Part shown: positions 1-9,607 of the stretch, in pieces
How positions within the stretch are numbered: position 1 is the stretch's first letter
Layout of the letters: each line of letters opens with the position of its first letter
Assembly (NCBI GenBank): GCA_050247255.1
Contig: JBFWUM010000027.1
Location: 1 to 52,209 of the forward strand
Reading direction: 5' to 3'
From: JBFWUM01 sp050247255
Lineage (GTDB): Bacteria; Acidobacteriota; Vicinamibacteria; Vicinamibacterales; UBA2999
Length of the DNA stretch: 52,209 nucleotides
Program-made: the position numbers and the translations under genes
The notes under the pieces: model-generated
Told to the model about the DNA's origin: nothing
What the model saw: only the letters and a program-made list of their open reading frames with translations
Databases searched by the model: none

Positions 1-172
1 CCTGCGACTCGCTGGCCTTGGCCACTTCGTCATAGGGCACGAACTTCGCCCACCCCTTGTCCGCAGCCACCTTCGTCAGCGCGGCCGTCAGCGTCGTCTT
101 GCCGTGGTCGATGTGACCGATGGTGCCGACGTTCACGTGCGGCTTTGAACGATCAAATTTCTCTTTGGCCAT
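1..172 (-). CDS. tuf: Elongation factor Tu, N-terminal fragment (cut by window edge)
   Basis: EF-Tu is the GTPase that delivers aminoacyl-tRNA to the ribosome. Only the first 57 residues lie in the window. They start MAKEKFDRSKPHVNVGTIGH and contain the G1 P-loop GHIDHGKTT, followed by a typical EF-Tu switch I region. The start ATG is at 172, 21 bases downstream of the fusA stop, so this is the fourth gene of a str operon in the classical order rpsL-rpsG-fusA-tuf. The family is certain; whether a second tuf copy exists elsewhere cannot be seen. Confidence 0.97.
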   Translation of the reverse strand, partial: MAKEKFDRSKPHVNVGTIGHIDHGKTTLTAALTKVAADKGWAKFVPYDEVAKASESQ

Positions 173-193
173 CCTGCGTCTCCGTCTCTCGCT

Positions 194-2296
<2,103 letters not shown>

Positions 2297-2327
2297 TACT
2301 GAAATCCCTAATCGCTATTCGTCGTGA

Positions 2328-2355
2328 CTACGAACTACCGGCTACCAACTACCAA
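2328..2355 (-). repeat. Four direct 7-bp repeats beginning inside the rpsG stop codon
   Basis: Read on the minus strand there are four consecutive heptamers: TTGGTAG, TTGGTAG, CCGGTAG, TTCGTAG. The first one is made of the last Trp codon and the TAG stop of rpsG. The array fills about half of the rpsG-fusA spacer. It is one of several stop-codon-anchored periodic arrays in this window. Confidence 0.85.
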
Positions 2356-2822
2356 CGGTAATGGGCGAAGGCCTTGTTGGCCTCGGCCATGCGGTGCGTG
2401 TCTTCCCGCTTCTTCACCGCCCCGCCGCGCAGGTTGGCGGCGTCGAGCAGTTCGTTGGCGAACTTCTCCTGCATCGTCTTGCCGTCGCCACGCGCCCGCG
2501 CGTAGCTGACCAGCCAGCGGATGCTCAGCGAGAGGCGGCGGTTCGGGTTCACTTCGACCGGCACCTGGTAGTTGCTGCCGCCGACGCGGCGCGACTTCAC
2601 CTCGAGGCTCGGCTTGACGTTGTCGAGCGCCTTCTTGAACACCTTGAGCGGATCGTCGCCCGTGCGCTCCTTGATGATGTCGAAGCTCTTGTAGAGGATG
2701 CGCTCCGCCGTGCTCTTCTTGCCGTCGCTCATCACCGTGTTGATGAACTTGCTGACGAGCGTGCTGCCGTACACCGGATCAGCGGGGAGTTCGCGCTTCG
2801 GAATTTCGCGTCTGCGTGGCAT
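2349..2822 (-). CDS. rpsG: 30S ribosomal protein S7
   Basis: Primary 16S rRNA-binding protein of the 30S head, 157 residues, close to the usual 156. It starts MPRRREIPKRELPADPVYGS, contains the family motif FINTVMSDGKKSTAERI, and ends in the conserved FAHYRW. Its start lies 30 bases after the rpsL stop. That spacer is almost wholly made of 9-bp repeats, each containing GAAG, the last of which may act as a weak Shine-Dalgarno sequence. The TAG stop lies inside the first unit of the next repeat array. Confidence 0.98.
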   Translation of the reverse strand: MPRRREIPKRELPADPVYGSTLVSKFINTVMSDGKKSTAERILYKSFDIIKERTGDDPLKVFKKALDNVKPSLEVKSRRVGGSNYQVPVEVNPNRRLSLSIRWLVSYARARGDGKTMQEKFANELLDAANLRGGAVKKREDTHRMAEANKAFAHYRW

Positions 2823-2824
2823 GA

Positions 2825-2851
2825 CTCTTCGTGACCTTCGTGATCTTCGTG
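2825..2851 (-). repeat. Three direct 9-bp repeats in the rpsL-rpsG spacer
   Basis: On the minus strand the spacer reads CACGAAGAT, CACGAAGGT, CACGAAGAG, three 9-mers in perfect phase. The array starts one base after the TAA of rpsL and ends three bases before the ATG of rpsG. Every unit carries GAAG, so the array also supplies the only plausible ribosome-binding purines for rpsG. Confidence 0.85.
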
Positions 2852-2852
2852 G

Positions 2853-3227
2853 TTACGACTTGGGGCGCTTGGCGCCGTACTTCGAACGACCCTGCTTGCG
2901 GCCCTGCACGCCGACGGCGTCGAGGGTGCCGCGGACCACGTGATAGCGGACGCCGGGGAGGTCCTTCACACGGCCGCCGCGAATGAGCACCAGCGAGTGC
3001 TCCTGCAGGTTGTGGCCGACGCCGGGAATGTAGGTCGTCACCTCGATGCCGTTGGTCAGGCGAACACGCGCCACCTTGCGGAGCGCCGAGTTCGGCTTCT
3101 TCGGGGTCTGGGTGAACACGCGCACGCAGACGCCGCGCTTCTGCGGGCTGACCTGGAGCGCGGGACTCTTCGTCTTGGTGACGATCTTCTTCCGTCCCTG
3201 GCGGACGAGCTGACTGATAGTCGGCAT
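2853..3227 (-). CDS. rpsL: 30S ribosomal protein S12
   Basis: Decoding-centre protein of the 30S subunit. A longer open frame continues upstream, but the start at 3227 (MPTISQLVRQGRKK) gives 124 residues, exactly the usual length. It has AAGGA five bases upstream (3233-3237). Conserved blocks QTPKKPNSALRK and GGRVKDLPGVRYH are present. Lysines occupy both sites where streptomycin-resistance substitutions normally occur, so the allele looks wild type. It is the first gene of the str operon, preceded by a leader of about 200 bases with several hairpins. Confidence 0.97.
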   Translation of the reverse strand: MPTISQLVRQGRKKIVTKTKSPALQVSPQKRGVCVRVFTQTPKKPNSALRKVARVRLTNGIEVTTYIPGVGHNLQEHSLVLIRGGRVKDLPGVRYHVVRGTLDAVGVQGRKQGRSKYGAKRPKS

Positions 3228-3304
3228 GCCGTTCCTTGAGCGAAAAACAAAACGCACGCAGCCGCCAGCCAGGCGGTTGCGACGCTGTTCCAGGCCTGAA
3301 GCGT

Positions 3305-3420
3305 CTTCCGGCACGCCGGAAGGCACTGGCACCTGGAACCAACTGACCCTATGAGTTGGTTGTTCTGGAGAAGCCTGCGGCTTCTTCCCTTGTGGTTGGG
3401 CCTAGATAGGGTGTCCTAGG
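3305..3420 (-). promoter_or_regulatory. Structured 5' leader of the str operon (four predicted hairpins)
   Basis: The 322-base stretch 3228-3549 between rpsL and actD holds no gene. Its rpsL-proximal part is rich in inverted repeats: 3401-3405 with 3416-3420 (5 bp); 3369-3375 with 3379-3385 (perfect 7 bp, 3-base loop); 3337-3344 with 3354-3361 (perfect 8 bp, 9-base loop); and 3305-3311 with 3316-3322 (perfect 7 bp, 4-base loop). With transcription starting near 3431 all four would be in the mRNA leader. A role in ribosomal-protein feedback or attenuation is inference. No binding-site consensus is recognised. Confidence 0.5.
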
Positions 3421-3437
3421 TCCAAGAGAACCTGACG

Positions 3438-3467
3438 AATATAGCACGCGCCAGAACGGGCATGCAA
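3438..3467 (-). promoter_or_regulatory. Sigma-70-type promoter of the str operon
   Basis: On the minus strand TTGCAT (3467-3462) and TATATT (3443-3438) are separated by 18 bases and point toward rpsL. This is one of the best matches to the housekeeping consensus in the window. The predicted start is near 3431, giving a leader of about 200 nucleotides. Upstream of it, up to actD at 3550, nothing else is recognisable. Confidence 0.65.
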
Positions 3468-3549
3468 CCAAGCCCCTCCCGGCCCCGTGGCGGGAGTGCG
3501 TCAATCGGCATCCTTCGCCCGATCTTCGTGCCCGTGCAGGGCGGAACGC

Positions 3550-4053
3550 CTAAACGGTTTTCAGCTCGGCCCCGGGGGCGGCCGACAGGGCCTTGCGCAG
3601 ATCCTCGACCCGCCCGTCGGGCGGGTTCTCGACCCCGACCAGGATCTTCCCGTCCGACACGGCCGGATCGTACAGCCTGGCTCCGCCGCGCCCCAGCCCG
3701 GCAGTCACGACCAGGGTGATCACCGTCGCCAGGATGGCGCCGAGCATCGTCAGCTCGAACGTGATGATGAGATTAGGCCACCAGGCGAAGATCGGCAGCC
3801 CGCCGACGTTGATCGGCCACGACATCTCGCCAACGTAGAGCATGCCCAGGGCGGAGGCCATGCCGATGAGGGCGCCGCCGCAGGCAATCCACCACATGTG
3901 GGTGGACCTGTCGCGCTCGGCGAACTCGAAGTCCTCCATCGGCTGCGGCGAGATGATGGTGATATCGCGGTCGTCGACGCCGGCGGCCCGCAGGCGGTTG
4001 ACCCCCTGCTGCGCCGCGTGCCCGTCCGGATAGAGCGCGTAGACAGCTCTCAC
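3550..4053 (-). CDS. actD: ActD-like subunit of alternative complex III (DUF3341)
   Basis: Small membrane subunit of alternative complex III, a quinol oxidase that hands electrons to cytochrome c or directly to a terminal oxidase. The 167 residues have an N-terminal alpha/beta region (MRAVYALYPDGHAAQQGVNR) typical of DUF3341. Two hydrophobic helices follow at roughly residues 52-75 and 95-118, then a soluble tail. Its start overlaps the stop of actC by four bases, so translation is probably coupled. It is the last gene of the act operon; no actF or terminal oxidase gene follows before the str promoter. The role of ActD is not well known in any organism. Confidence 0.82.
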   Translation of the reverse strand: MRAVYALYPDGHAAQQGVNRLRAAGVDDRDITIISPQPMEDFEFAERDRSTHMWWIACGGALIGMASALGMLYVGEMSWPINVGGLPIFAWWPNLIITFELTMLGAILATVITLVVTAGLGRGGARLYDPAVSDGKILVGVENPPDGRVEDLRKALSAAPGAELKTV

Positions 4054-5426
4054 AGGTGAAGCTCTCCGAGTTCGTGGCGCTCCGTCGCCGGCGGCACCAT
4101 GGACGGCGACGGGTGGTCGCCCGCCTTCATCTCCCAGATCGAGATGATCGGCACCACCTTGGCGAACAGCACGTAGAGCAGCGCCATGGCGGCAAAGGTG
4201 GCGATGGTGATGATGATTTCAACCGGCTGCGGCGCGTAGGTGCCGAAGCTGTACGGCAGGTACTTGTTGCCGAGCGACGGCACGATGATCAGGTACCGCT
4301 CGAGCCACATGCCGATGACGACGCCGATCGAGGCGATGACGCAGCCGGTGATCGTGCGGAACCGGCGGATGCCCATGACGATCAGCGGCAGCACGAAGTT
4401 GCAGACCACCATCGTCCAGAAGAGCGGCGCGTAGGCCAGGCGCTGCGTCTGCCAGAAGACGTTCATCTCGCTGGGGCCGTTGCCGTAGTAGGTGACGAGC
4501 CGCTCGTTGAAGACGAAGTAGCCCCAGAGCAGCCCCATGACCAGCAGCAGCTTGCCGAGGTTGTGGAAATGCACCGGCAGCAGGTACTCCTCGAGGTGCA
4601 GCACCCGCCGCAGGATCGCCATGGCGATGATCAGGCCGGCGATGCCGCTGAAGATCGCGCCGGCGACGAAGTACGGGCCGAAGATCGTCGACTGCCACAT
4701 CGGCACCGGCGCCATCGAGAAGTCGTACGACACGATGGTGTGCACCGAGACCGCCACCGGGATGATGGCAACCGCCATGATCGACATCGCCGTCTCCAGG
4801 CGGTGCCACTGCTTCGGCGTGCCGCGCCAACCGAGCGCCAGCGCCTTGTAGATGCGGTGCCGCAGCCCGGTCGACTTGTCCCGGACGACCGCGAAGTCGG
4901 GAATCATCGGCAGGAAGAGGAACAGCAGGCTGCCGGTGAGGTAGGTGTTGATGGCGAAGAAGTCCCACACCAGCGGCGACCGGAAGTTCGGCCACAGCAG
5001 CCGCTCGCTGGGGTACGGCGCCAGCCAGAAGGCCAGCCACGGGCGCCCGAGGTGGATCAGCGGGAACATGGCGCCGATCGTCAGCGCGAAGGCGGTGATT
5101 ACCTCGGCGCAGCGCGTCACCGGCCGCCGCCACCCGGCGTTGACCAGGCGCAGGATCGCCGAGATCAGCGTCCCGGCGTGGCTGATGCCGATCCAGAACA
5201 CGAAGTTGGTAACGAAGAAGCCCCAGTACACCGGCCAGCGGATGCCGGAGATGCCGAAGCCCAGGTACATCTGCGTCAGCCAGGCGCCGAGGCCGGCCAG
5301 CACGACGCTGCCGAGAATGGCGACGACGGCGTAGAAGCGCCACGACGTGTTGAGCAACGGACGCAGCAGGTCCGCGTTCATCCGGTCGGGCGCGGGGTGC
5401 GCGTGCGTCTGAACGTGTTCCGACAT
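4050..5426 (-). CDS. actC: ActC-like NrfD-family quinol-interacting membrane subunit
   Basis: Polytopic membrane subunit of the NrfD/PsrC family, which carries the quinol site and passes electrons to the iron-sulfur subunit. I chose the ATG at 5426 (MSEHVQTHAHPAPDRMNADL) because it begins two bases after the actB2 stop, giving 458 residues. The longer open frame upstream only overlaps actB2. About ten hydrophobic segments are visible, starting FYAVVAILGSVVLAGLGAWL. It sits between the Fe-S subunit and actD, as in known alternative complex III operons. Some such operons have a second NrfD protein, ActF; none is seen here. Confidence 0.88.
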   Translation of the reverse strand: MSEHVQTHAHPAPDRMNADLLRPLLNTSWRFYAVVAILGSVVLAGLGAWLTQMYLGFGISGIRWPVYWGFFVTNFVFWIGISHAGTLISAILRLVNAGWRRPVTRCAEVITAFALTIGAMFPLIHLGRPWLAFWLAPYPSERLLWPNFRSPLVWDFFAINTYLTGSLLFLFLPMIPDFAVVRDKSTGLRHRIYKALALGWRGTPKQWHRLETAMSIMAVAIIPVAVSVHTIVSYDFSMAPVPMWQSTIFGPYFVAGAIFSGIAGLIIAMAILRRVLHLEEYLLPVHFHNLGKLLLVMGLLWGYFVFNERLVTYYGNGPSEMNVFWQTQRLAYAPLFWTMVVCNFVLPLIVMGIRRFRTITGCVIASIGVVIGMWLERYLIIVPSLGNKYLPYSFGTYAPQPVEIIITIATFAAMALLYVLFAKVVPIISIWEMKAGDHPSPSMVPPATERHELGELHL

Positions 5427-5428
5427 CG

Positions 5429-6109
5429 CTACCCCTTCGCCAGATAGGTGACGTTCGGCCGCGTGCCGAGGTCTTCGAGCAGCGTCGCGCCGCGCGGCGA
5501 CTCGGCCAGGCGCGCCACCTCGCTGTTCGGATCCTCGAGGTCGCCGAAGATCAGCGCCTTCGACGGGCACGCCTGCGCGCAGGCGGTGTTGACCTCGCCG
5601 TCACGCAGCTCGCGGTCCTCGGCCCGGGCCTGGATCTGCGCCCCGCGGATCCGCTGCACGCAGAACGTGCACTTCTCCATGACGCCGACCTCGCGGATCG
5701 ACACGTCCGGGTTGAGCTGCAGGTGCAGCGGCTTGGGCCACTCGTTGTTGAAGAAGTCGAAGAACCGCGCGTTGTACGGGCACGCGTTGGCGCAGTAGCG
5801 GGTGCCGATGCAGCGGTTGTAGACCTGCGCGTTCAGCCCGTCGCTCGTGTGATGGCTGGCGTAGGTCGGGCAGACCGGCTCGCAGGGCGCGTTGTTGCAG
5901 TGCTGGCACATGACCGGCCGGAACTTCAGCCGGACGTTGGGATATTCCCCCTCCCAGTAACGCTCGATGCGGATCCAGTGCTTGGCGCGGCCCATGGCCG
6001 CCTGCTGATCGCCCACCGTCGAGATGTTGTTCTCGGCGTGGCAGGCGGTGACACAGGCGCCGCACCCGGTGCAGCGATCGAGATCGACCGCAAGTCCCCA
6101 ACGTGCCAT
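5429..6109 (-). CDS. actB2: ActB2-like iron-sulfur subunit (3x[4Fe-4S] + 1x[3Fe-4S])
   Basis: Electron-transfer subunit of 226 residues with four cysteine sets: CTGCGACVTACH near residue 15, CQHCNNAPCEPVCP, CIGTRYCANACP, and CTFC with a distant CAQACP. In the third set the second Cys of the usual CxxC is Thr, which is the signature of the [3Fe-4S] cluster of alternative complex III. In most ACIII operons this domain is fused behind a molybdopterin-like ActB1 domain. Here it is a separate gene, two bases after actB1 ends. No signal peptide is present, so export would have to be as a partner of the Tat-directed ActB1. Confidence 0.87.
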   Translation of the reverse strand: MARWGLAVDLDRCTGCGACVTACHAENNISTVGDQQAAMGRAKHWIRIERYWEGEYPNVRLKFRPVMCQHCNNAPCEPVCPTYASHHTSDGLNAQVYNRCIGTRYCANACPYNARFFDFFNNEWPKPLHLQLNPDVSIREVGVMEKCTFCVQRIRGAQIQARAEDRELRDGEVNTACAQACPSKALIFGDLEDPNSEVARLAESPRGATLLEDLGTRPNVTYLAKG

Positions 6110-6111
6110 CG

Positions 6112-8361
6112 TTATCCCCTACCCAGCCCTTCGTTCGGCTCGTGCTCGCGCAGGCCGCCGGCAAACATCACGAGACGGCCGTCCGGGTCGCCGATGCGCG
6201 CAATGGAGACGCGGGTGGCCGCCCAGGCCACGGCGCCGGTTGCCGGCTCGGTCGTCGCCGCCAGCAGATCGATCGGGTTCTCGCCGCGGCCACTGGCGTA
6301 GCGCGTGAACGTCGTGTGCCCCTGCCCGGCCGGCATGGCCAGCAGGTCGGGCGCGATGCCCGGCGTGATCATCGCCGCCGTCTGCAGCCGCCCCTGCGGC
6401 GACGCCAGTTCGACGATGTCGCCCTGGCCGATGCCGAGGCGCGCCGCAGTGGCGGGGTTGATCTCGACCCAGCTGCTCCACATGGCCGACGTCACCGGGT
6501 CGGGCATTTCCTGCAGCCACGGCAGATGCGCGGTCGTCCCGTCGCCGAACTGCGTCGACGCATACGGCAGGAAGTGGAACGGGTACTGTTCGGCGTTGCC
6601 GGCGAACGCCGGGGCCGCATACGCGGCCGGCGCGCCGGCTGCAGCGGCCGCCGCGGGCTGCGCATCGCGCCCCGCCGGCAGGTCGCCCCACCAGCCGCCC
6701 TGGGTCTGTGCCGCCGTCCACGCATCCGTGTCGGCGCTCGGCGCCGGCAGCGGCTCGATGGTGGCACGCAGCATTTCGTCGAACGTCTGCCACGGCAGGT
6801 TCAGCGGCGTCGCCACGCGCCGGCCCAGGTCGAGCAGGACGTCGCCGGTCGGCCGCGTCTGGTAGAGCGCGCGCATCGCCGGCGGCGCCAGGCTGGCGAC
6901 GGCGACGAGCGAGCCCGACTCGGGCGTCGCGTCGGTCCACGACTCCAGGAACGTGCTGTCCGGGAGGATCAGATCGGCCAGCGCCGAGGTCTCGTCGAGG
7001 AAGGATCCGAAGCTGACGATGTACGGCACGCGCGCGATCGCGTCGCGCACGTTCCACGCGCGCGGCGCGGCGTAGACCGGGTTGGCGCCGTCGACGAACA
7101 GGATCTGCGCGTCGCCGATGCTCGTGCCGGGACCTTCCGCCTGAAGCCGGAAGCCACTGGCCACCGTGGCGACCGGCGTGAGCAGCTGCGGCGTGAAGAA
7201 GATGCCGCCCGGCTGCCCGACGGTCCCGACCAGCGCGTTGAGCGCGTTCACCGCCAGCGCCGTGAAGAGGCCGTTGGTGTGCCCCAGCGGCGCGCCGCCG
7301 ACAATCGCCACCGCCGGCTGCCGCCCGGCGAATTCATGCGCCAATTCCTCGATGCGCCGGGCCGGCACCCCGGTGATCCGCTCCACCGCGTCCGGCGTGT
7401 AGTCCGCCAGGCCGCCGCCCCATCCCTCGATGAGCGATCCGGCGCGACCCGCACCGGCGGCAGGCCGGAGGTTCTCGGCCATGATGACGTGGGCAATCCC
7501 CAGCGCCAGCGCGCCATCGGTGCCCGGGCGAATGGCCACCCACTCGTCGGCGCTCGCACCGGTCTGCGACATGCGCGATTCGACCTGCACGAAGCCGCCG
7601 CGCTGGCCGGGACGCCCCTGGCGCATCTCGCCGTACCCGGCCGCGTGCGCCACGGGCGCGTTCCACGAACCGAGGAAGTCGGCGCCAAACCCGAGCACGA
7701 AGTTCGCGCGCCCCAGGTCGTAGGTCGGCAGCTGCTCGCGGCCGAAACTCATCGCATTGGCCCGCCGCAGCACATCGTCGGAGAAGATCTCGAACGACAG
7801 CGCCGCCGGCGCGCCGTACGCGCCGAGGAACCGGTCCATCAGCACCCGCCGATGGCTCAGCCCGGGGCGCACCAACGCCGCCAGCATCTGCTGGTTGCCG
7901 GCCGCCGCCAGCTGATCCAGCTGCGCGGTCAGTTCCGCGATCGCCGCATCCCAGGTGATCGCTTCGTAGGTCGCCGTGCCGCGCTCGCCGCTGCGCTTGA
8001 GCGGCTGGGTGATGCGATCCGGGTGATACGTGACCTGAATGGCCGCCTGGCCGCGGGCGCACAGGCCGCCGCGGTTCACCGGGTGCGCCGGCGTGCCATC
8101 GAGCTTCTTCGCCACCGCCAGGGTGACCACGCCCGCCTGCCCGTCGCGGACGGTGTCGACGTCGGCATCCATGACGCGGACCGTCAGGCCGCACCCGGTA
8201 GCGCACAGCGGGCAGACGCCCGGCTTGTAGGTCGCCAGCCCCGGGTTGATCGGGTCGTCGGGAACGAAGCGAATGAGCTGGTTTTCGGGGCTGCCACAGG
8301 CGGCCAGCGTCGCGCTGGTGCCGGTGACCGCCGTGAGCTTGATGAAGGATCGACGATCCAT
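6112..8361 (-). CDS. actB1: ActB1-like molybdopterin-oxidoreductase-family subunit, Tat lipoprotein
   Basis: Large MopB-fold subunit, 749 residues from the ATG at 8361 (MDRRSFIKLTAVTGTSATLA). This start overlaps the actA stop as TGATG. The N-terminus has a twin-arginine motif (RRSFIK) and a lipobox LAAC at 19-22, so it should be exported folded and lipidated. Cysteines at 50, 53, 57 and 101 form the CxxCxxxC...C set that binds a [4Fe-4S] cluster in true molybdoenzymes. From my knowledge of the family, ActB1 domains of classical alternative complex III have lost this set. Residues 400-410 (VASGFRLQAEG) look like an in-frame copy of a dispersed palindrome. It could be a real molybdoenzyme subunit or a cofactor-poor structural subunit. 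Confidence 0.82.
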   Translation of the reverse strand: MDRRSFIKLTAVTGTSATLAACGSPENQLIRFVPDDPINPGLATYKPGVCPLCATGCGLTVRVMDADVDTVRDGQAGVVTLAVAKKLDGTPAHPVNRGGLCARGQAAIQVTYHPDRITQPLKRSGERGTATYEAITWDAAIAELTAQLDQLAAAGNQQMLAALVRPGLSHRRVLMDRFLGAYGAPAALSFEIFSDDVLRRANAMSFGREQLPTYDLGRANFVLGFGADFLGSWNAPVAHAAGYGEMRQGRPGQRGGFVQVESRMSQTGASADEWVAIRPGTDGALALGIAHVIMAENLRPAAGAGRAGSLIEGWGGGLADYTPDAVERITGVPARRIEELAHEFAGRQPAVAIVGGAPLGHTNGLFTALAVNALNALVGTVGQPGGIFFTPQLLTPVATVASGFRLQAEGPGTSIGDAQILFVDGANPVYAAPRAWNVRDAIARVPYIVSFGSFLDETSALADLILPDSTFLESWTDATPESGSLVAVASLAPPAMRALYQTRPTGDVLLDLGRRVATPLNLPWQTFDEMLRATIEPLPAPSADTDAWTAAQTQGGWWGDLPAGRDAQPAAAAAAGAPAAYAAPAFAGNAEQYPFHFLPYASTQFGDGTTAHLPWLQEMPDPVTSAMWSSWVEINPATAARLGIGQGDIVELASPQGRLQTAAMITPGIAPDLLAMPAGQGHTTFTRYASGRGENPIDLLAATTEPATGAVAWAATRVSIARIGDPDGRLVMFAGGLREHEPNEGLGRG
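7134..7153. repeat. REP-like palindrome inside the actB1 coding region
   Basis: Arms 7134-7139 (CTTCCG) and 7148-7153 (CGGAAG) flank CCTGAAGC. On the plus strand it reads FRLKPEAT and in the actB1 frame GFRLQAEG. A related palindrome lies in non-coding DNA at 29421-29438. From memory such peptide strings recur in predicted proteins of Vicinamibacteria genomes, suggesting a dispersed element; that point is not verifiable from this window. Confidence 0.45.
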
Positions 8362-8972
8362 CAGAAGTGGCACGTCAGGCAGTCGACCGATGCCTGCCTT
8401 TCGTTATGGCAATTCACGCAGAAGCCCATCGTGTGGCTGACGGCGCGCGTCGCGACCGTGCCGGTGCCGACGTCACCGTGGCAGGTCGCGCACTCGACTT
8501 CGGCGCGGATGTGCGGCGCGTGGTTGAACTTGACGTGCGATTCGTTCGGCCAGCCGTAGACGCGCTGCCAGGCCAGGTCCTGCCCCTTGTCGCTGAGCGC
8601 CGTGATCTCCTGGATGCGCGGCCGATCGGTGGCGATTGCCACGTGGCAGATCATGCAGGTCTGCACGCTCGGCAGCCCGGCGACCGGCCCCCTGGTCACG
8701 TTCTCGTGGCAGTACTCGGTGCAGGTCAGCCCCTGCTGGATGTGCGTGTTGTGCGGAAACTCGATCGGCTGGACCGGCTCCGGATGACTCTGGAAGAAGT
8801 CGGCGAACGCATCGCCGACCGTCGGCCGCGCAGTGGTGAACACGCCGGTTGCCTGGCCCGGCAGCGACACGACCTCTTTCGCTGCCGGCCGGGTATCGAG
8901 CGCCTGGCAGGCTACGCCGAAGACGGTGCAGGCGAAGCACACCGCCACAATGCCGATGATGCGCGTGATCAC
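8361..8972 (-). CDS. actA: ActA-like pentahaem cytochrome c
   Basis: Multihaem cytochrome subunit of alternative complex III, 203 residues. The N-terminus is a hydrophobic signal with a possible lipobox FGVAC at 18-22. Five haem sites are visible: C84-C88-H89, C106-C109-H110, C161-C164-H165, C185-C188-H189 and C198-C201-H202. The first has three residues between the cysteines (CTEYCH) instead of two. The protein ends one residue after the last haem His. It lies between actE and actB1 with a one-base overlap to actB1, matching the known order in which ActA carries electrons away from ActB. Confidence 0.9.
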   Translation of the reverse strand: MITRIIGIVAVCFACTVFGVACQALDTRPAAKEVVSLPGQATGVFTTARPTVGDAFADFFQSHPEPVQPIEFPHNTHIQQGLTCTEYCHENVTRGPVAGLPSVQTCMICHVAIATDRPRIQEITALSDKGQDLAWQRVYGWPNESHVKFNHAPHIRAEVECATCHGDVGTGTVATRAVSHTMGFCVNCHNERQASVDCLTCHF

Positions 8973-8988
8973 TGAGCGGAACCCTGCC

Positions 8989-9423
8989 TCAGCGACGGGC
9001 CGGGCCGAGGCTCCGGATGTAGTTCACGATGTTCCAGGCGTCCTGGTCGGGAATCCGCCCCTTGAAGCCCTTCATGTCGAACTTCGGGCCGGCGCCTTCC
9101 ATGATGACCGCGAAGATCTCGCCGTCAGTGGCGCCGCGATCCCACGTGGCGTCGGTCAGGTTGGCCGGCGTGGTCCCCTTCGGGGCCAGCCGCCCGTCGC
9201 CCTTGGCCGCGTCACCGTGGCAGAACGAACAGTACTTCTTGTAGCTCGCAGCGCCCGCCTGAATCGAGGCCGGCGACGAGGCCACCGGGTTCTTGACCCG
9301 GGCAGCAGCCGCGTTCCCGCCGGGCGTCTGCGCGCGGACACCAACGGTGACCAGCGCAAGGACGGCGACGATGACGGCCGTTATGAATGCGGAAGAAAAC
9401 CGACGGGCTCCTGGGGTGGGCAT
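8989..9423 (-). CDS. actE: Monohaem cytochrome c, ActE-like
   Basis: Exported class I cytochrome c of 144 residues. It has a signal peptide up to about residue 32 (ending GVRAQ), haem motif CSFCH at 65-69 and a plausible axial Met in FDMKGFKGRI. It is the first gene of the act operon, 16 bases before actA, so it is probably the monohaem ActE subunit of the complex. A free periplasmic cytochrome that accepts electrons from it is the alternative. The 184-base spacer to the divergent gene at 9608 has no convincing promoter. The best candidate on the minus strand is TTGCGG (9516-9511), 17 bases from TAAGAA. Confidence 0.82.
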   Translation of the reverse strand: MPTPGARRFSSAFITAVIVAVLALVTVGVRAQTPGGNAAAARVKNPVASSPASIQAGAASYKKYCSFCHGDAAKGDGRLAPKGTTPANLTDATWDRGATDGEIFAVIMEGAGPKFDMKGFKGRIPDQDAWNIVNYIRSLGPARR

Positions 9424-9607
9424 ACCTCGTGCGTGCTCCTTGAGATCAGGCGTTGCGAACGCTGTCGCTGGCGTTGCGAGGGGAGGATTCTTACATATCC
9501 CTCAAATCCTCCGCAATTCCTGCTGCAGGGTAGCCCGCTCAACAGCGGCGAGTCCTGACAGGACGCCAACGAATGGCTGATTTTGCGATGAGGTCGATGA
9601 ACGAAGC

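Noticed and set aside
3228..3549. A small gene in the spacer between rpsL and actD
   Set aside because: Open frames there have no ribosome binding site or recognisable similarity; the region is explained by a promoter and leader hairpins.
5427..5570. N-terminal extension of ActC by 48 residues
   Set aside because: It overlaps actB2, is Arg/Gly/Ala-rich and lacks any family similarity; the ATG at 5426 follows the actB2 stop directly.
6103..8559. An 818-residue open frame on the plus strand opposite actB1
   Set aside because: No domain, composition is that of an antisense frame; its FRLKPEAT string comes from the palindrome in actB1.
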